Assembly: GCF_900105335.1 (NCBI RefSeq)
Contig: NZ_LT629770.1
Location: forward strand, 2,108,001-2,172,000
Length of the DNA: 64,000 nucleotides
Reading direction: 5' to 3'
Source: Microbacterium paraoxydans
Lineage (GTDB): Bacteria; Actinomycetota; Actinomycetes; Actinomycetales; Microbacteriaceae
Shown here: positions 16,948 to 27,100 of the stretch, piece by piece
Numbering within the stretch: the first letter of the stretch is position 1
Layout of the letters: each line of letters opens with the position of its first letter
Program-made: the position numbers and the translations under genes
Notes under the pieces: model-generated
What the model was told of the DNA's origin: nothing
Databases searched by the model: none
Seen by the model: the letters and a program-made list of their open reading frames with translations, nothing else

Positions 16948-17759
16948 GCTGCATCTCCTCTCTGGACCTGGGTCCCCGCCCGGGTCCCGGCCTGGGTCTC
17001 TGAGCCTGTCGAAGGGCCGATGAGGGTGAGGAAGATCTCCTCGAGGGTGGGCTGCTTCTCGACGTACTCGACCTTCGCGGGCGGAAGGAGCCGCTTCAGT
17101 CCGGCGAGCGTGTCGTTCGCGATGATGCGGCCCTCGTGCAGGATCGCGATGCGGTCGGCCAGCTGCTCCGCCTCATCGAGATACTGCGTGGTGAGCAGCA
17201 CGGTCGTGCCGCCGCCCGCGAGCTCCTTCACGACGTCCCACACCTCGATGCGCGACTCGGGGTCGAGGCCCGTGGTCGGCTCGTCGAGGTAGATGACCTC
17301 GGGGTCGCCGACCAGGCTCATCGCGATGTCGAGCCGGCGCCGCATCCCTCCGGAGTACGTGCCGACCTTGCGGCCCCCGGCCTCGGTGAGCCGGAAGCGC
17401 GCGAGAAGCCGATCGGCCACGGCGCCGGCGTCGGGGAGATGCCGCAACTTGGCGACCAGCACCAGGTTCTCGCGTCCGGTGAGGATCTCGTCGACCGCGG
17501 CGAACTGTCCGGTGAGGCTGATGCGCTCGCGCACTCCGACCGGGTTCGCCGCGACGTCGATGCCCTGCACCGTCGCCGTGCCCGCGTCGGCCGTGAGCAG
17601 CGTGGAGAGGATGCGCACCATGGTGGTCTTTCCCGCGCCGTTCGACCCGAGGAGGGCGAAGATCGATCCCCGCTCCACCTCGAAGTCGACGCCGCGCAGC
17701 ACGTGCAGATCCTTGTACGACTTCTCGATGCCGTGCACCGAGAGGGCCGGCGTCGTCAT
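16944..17759 (-). CDS. DrrA-type ABC transporter ATP-binding protein
   Basis: 271 residues. Walker A GSNGAGKT, signature YSGGMRRRLDIAMSL, Walker B VIYLDEPTTGLDP, H-loop TTQYLDEAEQL (Gln in place of the usual His, as in the DrrA group). The tail TLEEIFLTL is the DrrA C-terminal motif, after which the sequence passes into a low-complexity TGSETQAGTRAGTQ tail produced by a dispersed repeat. ATG overlaps the DUF1048 stop by 4 nt. Confers drug-type efflux in known homologues. Confidence 0.9.
   Translation of the reverse strand: MTTPALSVHGIEKSYKDLHVLRGVDFEVERGSIFALLGSNGAGKTTMVRILSTLLTADAGTATVQGIDVAANPVGVRERISLTGQFAAVDEILTGRENLVLVAKLRHLPDAGAVADRLLARFRLTEAGGRKVGTYSGGMRRRLDIAMSLVGDPEVIYLDEPTTGLDPESRIEVWDVVKELAGGGTTVLLTTQYLDEAEQLADRIAILHEGRIIANDTLAGLKRLLPPAKVEYVEKQPTLEEIFLTLIGPSTGSETQAGTRAGTQVQRGDAA
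16994..17018. repeat. Dispersed GGGTCTCTGAGCCTGTCGAAGG element at the 3' end of the DrrA-like gene
   Basis: Same core and orientation as the copy at 15272. It is flanked on the left by three degenerate 11-12-bp units of the type GCCYGGGTCCC. It encodes the GPSTGSETQ part of the ATPase tail. Confidence 0.85.
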
Positions 17760-18127
17760 GACTCGTCCTCCTTCTTCCTCGCCTCCGCGACCGCGTTGTT
17801 CAGCCGCGCGCGCTCCTTGTCGACCCACTGCGTGCCGCCGTAGGCCTCGGCGTAGTTCTCGGCGAACTCCACGGGGTCGTCGCCGATGATGTCGTCGATC
17901 GGGGTGCCGTCGATCGCGGCGCGCTCCCACAGGTCGGCGAGGTCGAGGAAGATCTGCACGAGGGTGTCCCCGTCGGTGATCCCCCCGTAATACATCGTGT
18001 AGCGGTGCTGGGCGTTGGCGACCGTGCGGTACGGCTCCGGCAGAGCCTCGATCCGCGCCTTCGCCTGCTTGTACTGCTTCTTCTGCTCGAGCGATCCGGT
18101 GAGCGCTTCGATCCATTTGGCGGCCAT
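17756..18127 (-). CDS. DUF1048 domain-containing protein
   Basis: 123 residues, soluble and mostly helical (AKWIEALTGSLEQKKQYKQA, then RIEALPEPYRTVANAQHRYT, then ending AEARKKEDES). The family is regularly found next to PadR regulators and DrrAB-like ABC genes, as here; function not established. Start ATG 18127 lies one nucleotide after the PadR stop; the stop overlaps the ATPase start. Membership of the operon suggests an accessory or regulatory role in the efflux system. Confidence 0.85.
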   Translation of the reverse strand: MAAKWIEALTGSLEQKKQYKQAKARIEALPEPYRTVANAQHRYTMYYGGITDGDTLVQIFLDLADLWERAAIDGTPIDDIIGDDPVEFAENYAEAYGGTQWVDKERARLNNAVAEARKKEDES

Positions 18128-18128
18128 G

Positions 18129-18470
18129 TCAGTTCCCCTTGTCCGTGGTGTTCGTGTTGAGTCGTTCGATGTGCGTGCGGAGGAAGTCCCAGGTCGTCCA
18201 GAACTCCTCCAGCTCCTGTCGGCCCTGCGCATTGAGGGTGTACACCTTGCGGGGCGGGCCCTTCTCGCTCGGCACCTTCTCGACGTCCACGAGCTTCTTC
18301 TGCTCGATCCTGACCAGCAGGGCGTAGACGGTGCCTTCCGCGGTGTCGGTGAATCCGTGCTCCCGCAGGCGCGCGGTGATCTCGTACCCGTAGGCCGGCT
18401 GCTCGGCGAGGAGGGCCAGCACGATGCCCTCCAGGGTTCCCTTGAGCATCTCGGTCATCTGCTTGCCCAT
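18129..18470 (-). CDS. PadR-family transcriptional regulator
   Basis: 113 residues with the PadR winged helix (EMLKGTLEGIVLALLAEQPA, then YGYEITARLREHGF, then EGTVYALLVRIEQKKLV) and a short C-terminal dimerisation helix (GRQELEEFWTTWDFLRTHIE). I chose ATG 18470 (MGKQMTEM), preceded by GAGGGG, over a longer reading. First gene of the PadR-DUF1048-DrrAB operon. It probably represses the operon and is released by the exported compound, through the palindromes just upstream. Confidence 0.92.
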   Translation of the reverse strand: MGKQMTEMLKGTLEGIVLALLAEQPAYGYEITARLREHGFTDTAEGTVYALLVRIEQKKLVDVEKVPSEKGPPRKVYTLNAQGRQELEEFWTTWDFLRTHIERLNTNTTDKGN

Positions 18471-18504
18471 CGTCCCCTCCTCTCGTTCCTGTTTCTTCCG
18501 TTCG

Positions 18505-18574
18505 GTACTCAGTATTGCTGGGTACCGGTACAAAGTAACACTGAGTACCGGTACTTAGCAACACCGAATACTGA
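18505..18574. promoter_or_regulatory. Palindrome array upstream of PadR operon
   Basis: GTACCGGTAC occurs twice (18522-18531 and 18545-18554), centres 23 bp apart, flanked by CAGTATT (18510-18516) and its reverse complement AATACTG (18567-18573). The 70-bp block is AT-rich for this genome and sits 35 nt before the PadR start. Likely operator with two or more dimer sites. Confidence 0.75.
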
Positions 18575-18604
18575 ATCTTTTCGCCGGGACCCCGGGTACG
18601 CGGC

Positions 18605-18661
18605 GAGACCCCGGGCTGCAGACGCGAAAACCCCGGGGTGTCGACGACAACCCGGGGTCTC
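18605..18661 (-). terminator. Terminator after the response regulator gene
   Basis: GAGACCCCGGG (18605-18615) pairs with CCCGGGGTCTC (18651-18661); a competing ACCCCGGGG block lies between them (18630-18638). Located about 28 nt past the regulator's stop. Confidence 0.6.
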
Positions 18662-18688
18662 AGCGAAAGAGGGGAGGGAGCGGAAGCG

Positions 18689-19327
18689 TCAGCCGCGGAG
18701 ATAGGCGAGGACGGCGAGGACGCGGCGGTGGCCGCTGTCGCTGGCGGCCAGCCCGAGCTTGGCGAAGATGTTGCCGATGTGCTTGCTCACCGCGGTCTCC
18801 GTCACGAACAAGCGTGCGGCGATGGTGGTGTTGTCCAGGCCCTCGGCCATGAGCCTGAGCACCTCACGCTCCCGCGGAGTGAGGGTCTGCACGGGGTCGT
18901 CGGCGCGACGTCGGCTCATGAGCTGCGAGATGACCTCGGGGTCCATGACCGTGCCGCCGGCTGCCACGCGGCGAAGCGCGTCGACGAACGCCGCGACCTT
19001 GCCCACGCGCTCCTTCAACAGGTAGCCGAGGCCGTCCGCCCCCGCCGCGAGGAGCTCCCCCGCGTAACGGTCCTCCACATACGCCGAGAGCACGAGCACC
19101 GGGAAGCCGGGGCGGCGGGCTCTCGCCTCGGCCGCGGCCTTGAGCCCCTCGCTGGTGAAGGTCGGCGGCATCCGCACATCGACCACCGCCGCATCGGCCT
19201 CGTCGAGGAGGGCGAGGAACCCGTCCGCGTCCGGCACGGCGCCGATCACGTCGAAGCCCTCGCTGCGCAACAGGAGCGCGAGGCCCTCCCGCAGCAGGGT
19301 GTCGTCCTCCGCGATCACGATCCGCAT
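18689..19327 (-). CDS. LuxR/NarL-family response regulator
   Basis: 212 residues: receiver domain (acidic pocket EDD at 7-9, phosphoacceptor Asp in AAVVDVRMPP, Lys in YLLKERVG) and C-terminal LuxR helix-turn-helix (LTPREREVLRLMAEGLDNTT, then AVSKHIGNIFAKLGL). The receiver carries a short insertion after the phosphorylation site (PPTFTSEG), usual in actinobacterial members. It overlaps its histidine kinase by 13 nt. The target is probably the divergent ABC pair at 20668-23939. Confidence 0.93.
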   Translation of the reverse strand: MRIVIAEDDTLLREGLALLLRSEGFDVIGAVPDADGFLALLDEADAAVVDVRMPPTFTSEGLKAAAEARARRPGFPVLVLSAYVEDRYAGELLAAGADGLGYLLKERVGKVAAFVDALRRVAAGGTVMDPEVISQLMSRRRADDPVQTLTPREREVLRLMAEGLDNTTIAARLFVTETAVSKHIGNIFAKLGLAASDSGHRRVLAVLAYLRG

Positions 19328-20544
19328 GGCAGCTCCGTCCGCAGGATGGTGGGTCCCCCGGCGGGACTCGACAGTTCCATCGTGCCCTCGAACGCCTCGA
19401 CCCGGCGCCGGATCCCGGCGAGACCTCCGCCCGGACGCTCGATCGCGCCGCCGACCCCGTCGTCCTCCACCGCGATGAAGAGCAGCTCGCCCTCCCGCTC
19501 CACTCGCACGGCAGCTCGCGTGGCGGCGCTGTACTTGTTCACGTTGGTCAGCGCCTCCGCGACCACGAAGTACGACGCCGACTCGACCGCCGCCGGCACC
19601 CGGCCGATGTCCGCGGCGTCGAGCGTGCACGGGACGACGCTGCGCCCGGCGAGCGAGGCCAGCGCCCCCTCGAGACCCAGTTCGTCGAGGATCGGCGGAT
19701 AGATGTCGTGCACCGTGCGCCGGAGGCCGGCGAGGGCATCGGCCGCGGCATCCTGCGCACGGTGCAACGGCTCGATCACATCGCCGCCGGTCTCCTGGGC
19801 GCGCTCCGCGATCCCCAGCATCATCACGACGTTCACCAGGCGGTTCTGGGCGCCGTCGTGCAGATCGCGCTCGATGCGCCGGAGCTCGGCGGCGTGGGCA
19901 TCGAGCGCGGCCGCGCGGCTGAGCGTCAGCGCGTCGACGCGGGCGGCGAGGCGCGACTTCTGCGGCGTCGCGAGGAGCCTCGCCGAGACGAAGGCCACAA
20001 GTCGGGCGACCACCGGCACGAGGAACAGCGCGGCCACCGCGTAGGCGAGGGCGACGAGCGGCATGGTCCACGCGAGCTCCCACGACGTGACCGGGTACGG
20101 CGAGCCGACCGGGTCGTCGGCGGGCGCGAACTGCCAGTACCAGGTGACCGCGAGTGTATTGACGGCGGACAACGGCAGCGCGAGCGTCAGCAGCGACAGC
20201 CACATCACCGGGAAGGCGTGCACGGTGAGCCACAGGGCGTCGCGGGCGGTGGTGCGGGAGAAGGCGAAGCGGAGCCGTTCGTCGATCGTCGCGCCGCGCG
20301 GCAGCGTGCGCCCGAGTGGCGGCAGATCCTCCCCGCGTCGTCGTCCGATCCGTCGCCGCGCGCGGTCGCTCCAGGCGTGCAGCACCTGCACGACCTGCGG
20401 AAGCAACAGCACCCCGCCGGTGATGAGCATGAGCGGCAGCAGCACGAGGATGACGCAGAACAGCGCGAGGGACACGACGGAGGCGCCGAGTTCGACGGCG
20501 AGGAACCGCGCATCGGGCAGCCATCCGCGCAGCCAGCGGCGCAT
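19315..20544 (-). CDS. Sensor histidine kinase (NarL-type, HisKA_3)
   Basis: 409 residues. N-terminal half: four membrane segments (near 20-55, 105-130, 150-190) typical of small actinobacterial sensors with no large extracellular domain. Then the dimerisation helix RIERDLHDGAQNRLVNVVMM with the phospho-His, and an ATPase domain with N-box EALTNVNKYS, G1 VEDDGVGGA and G2 GGLAGIRRRVEAF. ATG 20544 has GAAGGA at 7 nt; GTG 20559 is an alternative. Such membrane-intrinsic sensors next to ABC permeases commonly detect membrane or cell-wall stress; that is an inference here. Confidence 0.9.
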   Translation of the reverse strand: MRRWLRGWLPDARFLAVELGASVVSLALFCVILVLLPLMLITGGVLLLPQVVQVLHAWSDRARRRIGRRRGEDLPPLGRTLPRGATIDERLRFAFSRTTARDALWLTVHAFPVMWLSLLTLALPLSAVNTLAVTWYWQFAPADDPVGSPYPVTSWELAWTMPLVALAYAVAALFLVPVVARLVAFVSARLLATPQKSRLAARVDALTLSRAAALDAHAAELRRIERDLHDGAQNRLVNVVMMLGIAERAQETGGDVIEPLHRAQDAAADALAGLRRTVHDIYPPILDELGLEGALASLAGRSVVPCTLDAADIGRVPAAVESASYFVVAEALTNVNKYSAATRAAVRVEREGELLFIAVEDDGVGGAIERPGGGLAGIRRRVEAFEGTMELSSPAGGPTILRTELPCGS

Positions 20545-20667
20545 CCATCCGTCCTTCACCCTGCAAGTCTGCCCGAGCGTCCCGCCGCCCGCGGTAGAGC
20601 CAGCTCCACCATCGATGCGGGGCCGTGCGGGATGGGGGCGGTCGCCCGGCGTTCCTACCGTCGAAGC

Positions 20668-21435
20668 ATGACCTTCCTCTCCTCTCCGCCGCTCGTCGAA
20701 GCGGCACCGGCCGAGGCCCTGCGCCTCAGCGGCCTCGTCAAGACCTACGGTTCCGGCAGCGCCCGGGTGACCGCCCTCCGCGGCATCGACCTCGTCATCG
20801 CGCGGGGTTCGTTCACCGCGATCATGGGGCCGTCCGGCTCGGGCAAGAGCACCCTGCTGCACAGTGCCGCAGGGCTCGACCGTCCGACCAGCGGCACGGT
20901 GCACCTCGGTGGCACCGAGATCTCCGCGCTCGCGCCCCGGCAGCTCACGGCCTTCCGCCGCGACCACGTGGGGTTCGTCTTCCAGGCCTACAACCTGCTT
21001 CCGGCGCTCAGCGTGGAGGAGAACATCACCCTCCCGCTGCGCCTCGGCCGGCAGGGCCTGGATCATCGCTGGCTGGAGACCCTGCTCGACGCGGTGGGCC
21101 TCACCGACCGTCGCCACCGCCGCCCCGCCGAGCTCTCCGGCGGACAGCAGCAGCGCGTCGCGATCGCCAGGGCGCTCATCACGCGTCCGCACGTCGTGTT
21201 CGGCGACGAGCCCACCGGCGCCCTGGACTCGCGCACCGGGAAGCAGGTCCTCGATCTCCTCGCCCACACCGCGAAGGAGCTGCACCAGACCGTTGTGGTC
21301 GTCACCCACGACCCGGTGGTGGCCTCCCACGCCGACCGGGTGATCTTCCTCGCCGACGGGGCGTTCGCCGGACATCTCGACGGCGGCAGCCCGCAGCAGA
21401 TCACGGATCGCATGAGCACGCTGGGGGAGTGGTGA
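20668..21435 (+). CDS. MacB/LolD-type ABC transporter ATP-binding protein
   Basis: 255 residues. Walker A MGPSGSGKSTLL, Q-loop FVFQAYNLLPALS, signature LSGGQQQRVAIARAL, Walker B VVFGDEPTGALDS, H-loop VVVTHDPVV. The FGDEPTGALD motif is typical of MacB-family exporters. TACCGT ends 6 nt before ATG: leaderless start. Overlaps the permease gene by one nucleotide. Divergent from the two-component genes. Confidence 0.93.
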   Translation: MTFLSSPPLVEAAPAEALRLSGLVKTYGSGSARVTALRGIDLVIARGSFTAIMGPSGSGKSTLLHSAAGLDRPTSGTVHLGGTEISALAPRQLTAFRRDHVGFVFQAYNLLPALSVEENITLPLRLGRQGLDHRWLETLLDAVGLTDRRHRRPAELSGGQQQRVAIARALITRPHVVFGDEPTGALDSRTGKQVLDLLAHTAKELHQTVVVVTHDPVVASHADRVIFLADGAFAGHLDGGSPQQITDRMSTLGEW

Positions 21436-23939
21436 TGTCCGCCTCGACCCTCGGGCTCGGGCGCATCGTCCGCGCCGACCTCCGTCACCATCGGCGCAGT
21501 CTGGCCGGGGTGTTCGTCGCCATCTTCGTCGCGAGCGCGCTCGTCACGGGGCTCGGCGTGCTCGTCGAGTCGGGCATCCGCGGTGGCCTCGCCCCGCAGC
21601 GCTACACCGCCGCCGAGGTGGTCGTCGGGGCCGCGCAGCAGGTCGACGTGCCGGAGGACCTGCCGGTGCCGCTGCGTGAGCGTGCCCCCGTTCCCGACGA
21701 CGCCGCGCGGGAGATCGCCGCGCTGCCCGGAGTCGAGGCCGTGGTCGCCGACGTGACCGTGCCCCTGGCGCTCCGGAACGGGACGACGGATGCCGTGGTC
21801 GAGGCGCACCCCTGGTCCGCGACGGCGCTCACCGGCTTCACGCTCGCGGAGGGCCGAGAACCCGCTGCCGGTGACGAGGCCGTGGTGCTCGCCGGTGCCG
21901 GCCATGCCGTGGGCGACACCCTTCCGCTCGCCCACGGCGGCATCGCGGCGATGTACACGGTCGTCGGTCTGGTGTCCGCGGAGAGCGTGCCGGAGCGCGC
22001 GGTACCGGTGTTCCTGACGGACGAGCGCATCCGCGACCTCGACCCGCACGGCGGCGCCCCGCAGGCGCTGGGCGTGTTCGTCGACGGGGACCCCGAACCG
22101 GTGGCGACCGCGATCCGCGAGGCGTTCCCGCAGCTGGTCGCCCGGACCGGAGACGCCCGCGGCGACGTGGAGTTCCTCGACTCGGCGGCGGCACGCACCC
22201 TGCTCGTCGCGATCGGCAGCGCCTTCGTGGGCACCTGCATCCTCGTCGCCCTCTTCATCGTCGCGGGGACGCTGTCGCTGTCGGTGCAGGCGCGTCGGCG
22301 CGAGTACGCGCTGCTCCGTGCCGTCGGGGCCACCTCGTCGCAGGTGCATTCCCTCATCGCCAGGGAGGTGCTCACGATCGCGGTCGTTGCCGCGCTGCTC
22401 GGGATCGCTCCGGGGTACCTGCTGTCCTCCGCGCTGCAGTCGGCGTTCGTCGCGGGCGGCGTGATCCCCGGCGACTTCGCCCTCGCGCTGAGCCCGTTCC
22501 CGGCACTGGCCGCCCTGGTGCTGGTGCTCGGTTCGGCCTGGGGTGCGGCGCGCATCGCCGCGCGGCGTCCTGCCCGCCTCGATCCCATCGAGGCGCTGCG
22601 CGAGTCGTCGACGGGTCCGGGTCCGATCGGCCTGCCCCGCGTCATCACCGGGATCGTCTTCGCCGCCGCCGGCGTCTCGGTCTCCACCGTCCCTCTGACC
22701 GTCCGCGGAGACGCCGCCGTCGGTGCGTCGGCCGGTGCGGCGATCCTGCTCATCGTCGCTCTCGCGCTGCTGGGGCCGTGGCTCGTCGCCCTGTGCGTGC
22801 GCCTCGTCGGCCCCGTGCTGCGCCGCTCCTCGGCGGCTGGATTCCTCGCCGCCGCCCACACCACCGCGGGCAGCCGGCGCATGGCGGCCGCCGTCCTCCC
22901 GATCGCCCTCGGTATCGGGTTGGGTCTCGTGCAGATCGGCGGGCCGGCGATCGTCGCGGACGAGGCGGCGACCCAGGCGAGGGCCGGGGTCATCGCCGAC
23001 CTGCGGGTGGCGGCCCCGGCCGGGCTCTCCCCCGACGTCGTCGGCGGGCTGCGCGGCAAGCCGGGGGTGACTGCCGCGACCGGCGTGGTCGTCAGCACCG
23101 CGGTGATCGACTCGCTCGACATCGAAGGCAAGGTCGAACGCACGGAGTACGTGCTGCAGGGTGTCGACCCGGCGACGGTGGACGGCCTGCTCGACCTGCG
23201 GGTGCGGGAAGGGTCTCTCGCCGCCCTCGACGGCGGTGCGACCGTCGCCGTCAGCGCCGATATGGCCCACACGCTCGGCCTCGACATCGGCGACCCGGTG
23301 ACGGGCGCGCTCGGCGACGGCTCACCCCTGGAGGCGACCGTGGTCGGCATCTACCAACGAGGTCTCGGCTTCGGGGATCTCACCATGGCCGCCGACCACA
23401 TCCGCGCGCACACCTCCGCAGGACTCGACTCGTTCGCGCTCGTGTCGGTGGACGGTTCGGGCGCGGCCGACGCCCTCGCCGCCGACGGTCTGCAGGTGGC
23501 CCCGGGGTCGGGGCAGAAGGCGAGCGCGACCGGTGCCGTCTCGCAGCAGGGGTGGGTGAGCCTCATCGGCCTGCTGGTCATCCTCGGGTATATCGCGATC
23601 GCCGTCGTGAACACCCTCGTGATGGCGACGGGGGAGCGGTCCCGGGAGTTCGCCCTGCTGCAGCTCATCGGCGCCTCCCGGGGCCAGGTGCGCGCCACGA
23701 TGCGCACCGAGGCGATCATGATCGCCGTCCTCTCGATGGTCTTCGGCGTGCTGGTGGCGATCCCGCCGCTGATGGGCATGAGCTACGGCATCTCCGGGCA
23801 GCCGCTCCCGGCGATGCCCGTGCTCGGCTCCCTCGCGATCATCGGCGGGATGGGGGCCCTGGCCCTCGTCGCGTTGCGGGTCGCGACAGGGGCCGCGCTG
23901 CGCCGTCGTCCGATCGAGGAGATCGGCTCTCGCGAGTAG
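21435..23939 (+). CDS. FtsX-like (MacB-type) ABC transporter permease
   Basis: 834 residues with two FtsX modules. Module 1: first helix at ~22-45, an extracellular domain to ~240, then three helices including RRREYALLRAVGATSSQV. Module 2: helix near ~480, extracellular domain ~500-690, then three helices with GERSREFALLQLIGASRGQV. Ten membrane segments overall fit the long actinobacterial ABC permeases of antimicrobial-peptide or lipoprotein-type exporters. Together with its ATPase it acts as a mechanotransducer or exporter; control by the adjacent two-component system is likely. Confidence 0.9.
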   Translation: MSASTLGLGRIVRADLRHHRRSLAGVFVAIFVASALVTGLGVLVESGIRGGLAPQRYTAAEVVVGAAQQVDVPEDLPVPLRERAPVPDDAAREIAALPGVEAVVADVTVPLALRNGTTDAVVEAHPWSATALTGFTLAEGREPAAGDEAVVLAGAGHAVGDTLPLAHGGIAAMYTVVGLVSAESVPERAVPVFLTDERIRDLDPHGGAPQALGVFVDGDPEPVATAIREAFPQLVARTGDARGDVEFLDSAAARTLLVAIGSAFVGTCILVALFIVAGTLSLSVQARRREYALLRAVGATSSQVHSLIAREVLTIAVVAALLGIAPGYLLSSALQSAFVAGGVIPGDFALALSPFPALAALVLVLGSAWGAARIAARRPARLDPIEALRESSTGPGPIGLPRVITGIVFAAAGVSVSTVPLTVRGDAAVGASAGAAILLIVALALLGPWLVALCVRLVGPVLRRSSAAGFLAAAHTTAGSRRMAAAVLPIALGIGLGLVQIGGPAIVADEAATQARAGVIADLRVAAPAGLSPDVVGGLRGKPGVTAATGVVVSTAVIDSLDIEGKVERTEYVLQGVDPATVDGLLDLRVREGSLAALDGGATVAVSADMAHTLGLDIGDPVTGALGDGSPLEATVVGIYQRGLGFGDLTMAADHIRAHTSAGLDSFALVSVDGSGAADALAADGLQVAPGSGQKASATGAVSQQGWVSLIGLLVILGYIAIAVVNTLVMATGERSREFALLQLIGASRGQVRATMRTEAIMIAVLSMVFGVLVAIPPLMGMSYGISGQPLPAMPVLGSLAIIGGMGALALVALRVATGAALRRRPIEEIGSRE

Positions 23940-23950
23940 CTCCGCGACCA

Positions 23951-23986
23951 CCGGAGGGCGCATCGGGATCCCGGTGCGCCCTCCGG
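23951..23986 (+). terminator. Terminator after the FtsX-like permease
   Basis: CCGGAGGGCGCA (23951-23962) pairs perfectly with TGCGCCCTCCGG (23975-23986), 12 bp, 12-nt loop, 11 nt after the stop codon. Confidence 0.8.
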
Positions 23987-24178
23987 CGTGCGCCCGGGGT
24001 GAAAACGAGGGGTGAATTCCCCCGCTTCGGCCGGAGGGCTCCGCGGCGGACCGGCAGGCTGGCGGAGGCCCGGACCGAGTCCACCCTGCCCGAAAGGGTG
24101 CTCGGCGGTCGCCTGAGGGGGCGGGGGCTTCCGTGTGCGCGGATGCGTGCCGGAACGCGATGAATGGGGAGAGCAGTC

Positions 24179-27100
24179 ATGGGATTCCGTGTTGCCCGCA
24201 AGGACCGCACGTCCGATGGCCTTCCGCCGGAGCGGCACAGCCGCTGGCGGGGCCGGACGAAGAGGCTGATCGGCGGTGCCGTGAGCACGGCGCTCGTCGC
24301 GTCGTCGATGATCGTCGTCGGCGGGACGCTGACCGCCGCACCGGCCGCCGCGGCGGAGCCGTTCCTGTGCACGCCCGGAGCGGTGTACGTGCAGAGCGCC
24401 ACCGAGGTGCGCGAGTTCGCCGTGAACGAGCAGGGCGGTGCCCCCGGCGACGGCGGCACGCTCGGCTCCATCAACCTCGGCGCGAACCACTCCAACAACG
24501 CCCTCGGGCTCTCCTCGACCGGGCGGTACGCCTACACGGTCACCAATGCCGCGGGAACCAAGACGCTGGCCAAGCACGACCGCGTCACCGACACGACGGC
24601 GCAGACGACGTTCACGCTGAACTCCTCGGTGCTGCGCGGTGCCGTGCACCCCGTGACCGGCGTCTACTACTTCGCCAGCGGCACGGTGAACGGCGCCATC
24701 AACCTCTACGCGTGGAACGAGAAGGTCACGCCGCAGGACTACGTGCAGGTCGGAACCCTCCGTCCGACCACGGGCAGCAGCGCGTTCGGCGCCAACGGCG
24801 ACATGGCCTTCAGCGCCTCCGGTCAGCTCGTGCTCGTCGCCGACAACTTCATCTACTCCTCCGACCTCCCGGCCACGCTCGAACCCAGCACCGCGACGAT
24901 CGACGCCAAGCAGGTGCACGACATGGGCGCCGGCGTGCAGGGCAACGGCATCGCGTTCGGCAACCTCGGCCACATCTTCGTCTCGGTCTCCGGCGGCGGC
25001 AACCGCATCATTGAGGTCGACCTGCCGCGCGGGCAGACGGTCAACACGACCCAGCTCGGCACCTTCTCGCCGACCGACATGGCGAGCTGCACGTTCCCGA
25101 ACACGCTGACGCTGAAGAAGGACCTCCCCGAGGGCCGTCACGCGGCGACCGATCAGTTCGGCCTCCGGGTGCAGTCGCCGGCCGGCTACCAGGTCGCGCA
25201 GACCGACGCCGTCACCCGCGGCGACCGCTCCGGTCTGCAGCCGGACTACGCCGGCCCCGTCTTCACGAACCAGGGGGACACCTTCCGGCTGTCCGAATCG
25301 GCGGCGGGCTCGACCGACCTCACGAAGTACGACGCCTCCCTCGTCTGCCGGCAGGTGAACGCCGACGGCTCGACCACCCCGGTGGCCGTCACCGCGGACG
25401 GGCAGGTCACCCAGCCGGCCGGGCCGCTCGGCACCGACGTCACGTGCACGTACACGAACGTCCGCCTCGCGCCGGACCTCGCTCTCCGCAAGACCTCCGA
25501 CCCCGCCGACGGCACTGCGGTGCAGGCTGGCCAGCGACTGACCTACACGGTGCAGGCCGAGAACACCGGCAACACCCGCCTCGACCCGGTCACCGTGACC
25601 GACGACCTGTCGGGTGTGCTCGCCAACGCCGAGTACCAGGGCGACGTGGCGACGGCGATCGACGGTGACCCGGTGTCGTCCGGCGCCGCCACCGTCACGG
25701 ACGACGACCTGGCCTGGACCGGTGCTCTCGAGCCCGGGCAGGTGCTCACGATCACGTACTCCGTCGTTGTCGACGAGGGCGTGGAGGGCGAGCGCATCGC
25801 CAACCGCGTCACCGCATCCGGCACCCCGCCCGGGGGGCTGCCCCCGACCACGCCTCCGGCCGTCACCACCGAGCACCCGGTCGCCGGCTTCGAGGTCGCG
25901 AAGACCTCCGACCCCGCCGCGGGCACCGTGGTGGAGCCGGGCCAGACCATTGAGTACACCGTCACCGGCACGAACACCGGCGCGACCGTCCTCGACCCGG
26001 TGACCGTCACCGACGACCTCTCCGGCGTGCTCGCGAACGCCGCCTTCAACGACGACATCACGACCACGGTCGGCGGCACGACCCTGACCACGGGCGGTGC
26101 AACCCTGACCGGGAACACCCTCGCCTGGACCGGAACGCTCCAGCCCGGACAGACCGTGACGATCACGTACTCGGTGACCGTGGGCGACGACACCTCCGGC
26201 GAGATCCTGCGCAACAGCGTGACCGGATCGGGTACGCCGACCACCCCGAATCCCGGCGACCCGACCGGGCCGCAGGTTCCCGGTGAGCCGATCGTCCCGC
26301 CGACGGTCACCACCGAGCACCCCGTGATCGGCTCCGGCTTCACCATCTCGAAGTCGGCCGACCCCGCCTCCGGCACGGCCGTGTCCGCGGGCGACACGAT
26401 CACCTACACGATCACCGGCACCAACACGGGCGACACCGACCTCGATCCCGCGGAGATCGTCGACGACCTGTCGGGCGTGCTCGGCTCCGCCGGCTACAAC
26501 GACGACGTCACGGCCGACCGCGGCTCCGTGCGGGTCGCCGACGCCACCCTCACCTGGACCGGGGCCATCCCGCGCGGGGAATCGGTCACGATCCGCTACA
26601 CGGTGACGGTGGATGCGGGTGTCGAGAAGGCCCTGCTGCACAACGTCGTCACCGGATCGGCCACGCCGCAGATCCCGACCGACCCCGCCGACCCCTCCGG
26701 AGCGAAGACCCCGGGGACCCCGATCGTCCCGCCCGCGGCGGAGACGGAGCACCCCGTCGTCGACACCGGCTTCGAGGTCTCGAAGTCGGCCGACCCGGCC
26801 TCCGGCACCGCCGTCCGCGCGGGCGACACCCTCACGTACACGGTCTCGGGCGTCAACACCGGCAACACGGTCCTCGACCCCGCGACCATCGTCGACGACC
26901 TCTCGGCCGTCCTCGCGAACGCGGAGTACGGCGGCGACGCGAAGGCCTCGTCCGGATCCGTCGCGCTCTCCGGCACCACGCTCACCTGGACCGGAACGCT
27001 CGCTCCCGGCGACCGCGTCGACATCACCTACACGGTGACGGTGGACGAGGATGCGACCGGCGTGCTGCTCCGCAACACGGTGTCCGGTGAGGGCACCCCG

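Noticed and set aside
18580..18670. ACCCCGGG repeats as a CRISPR-like array
   Set aside because: Units are short, unevenly spaced and partly inverted; they are better explained as terminator stems.
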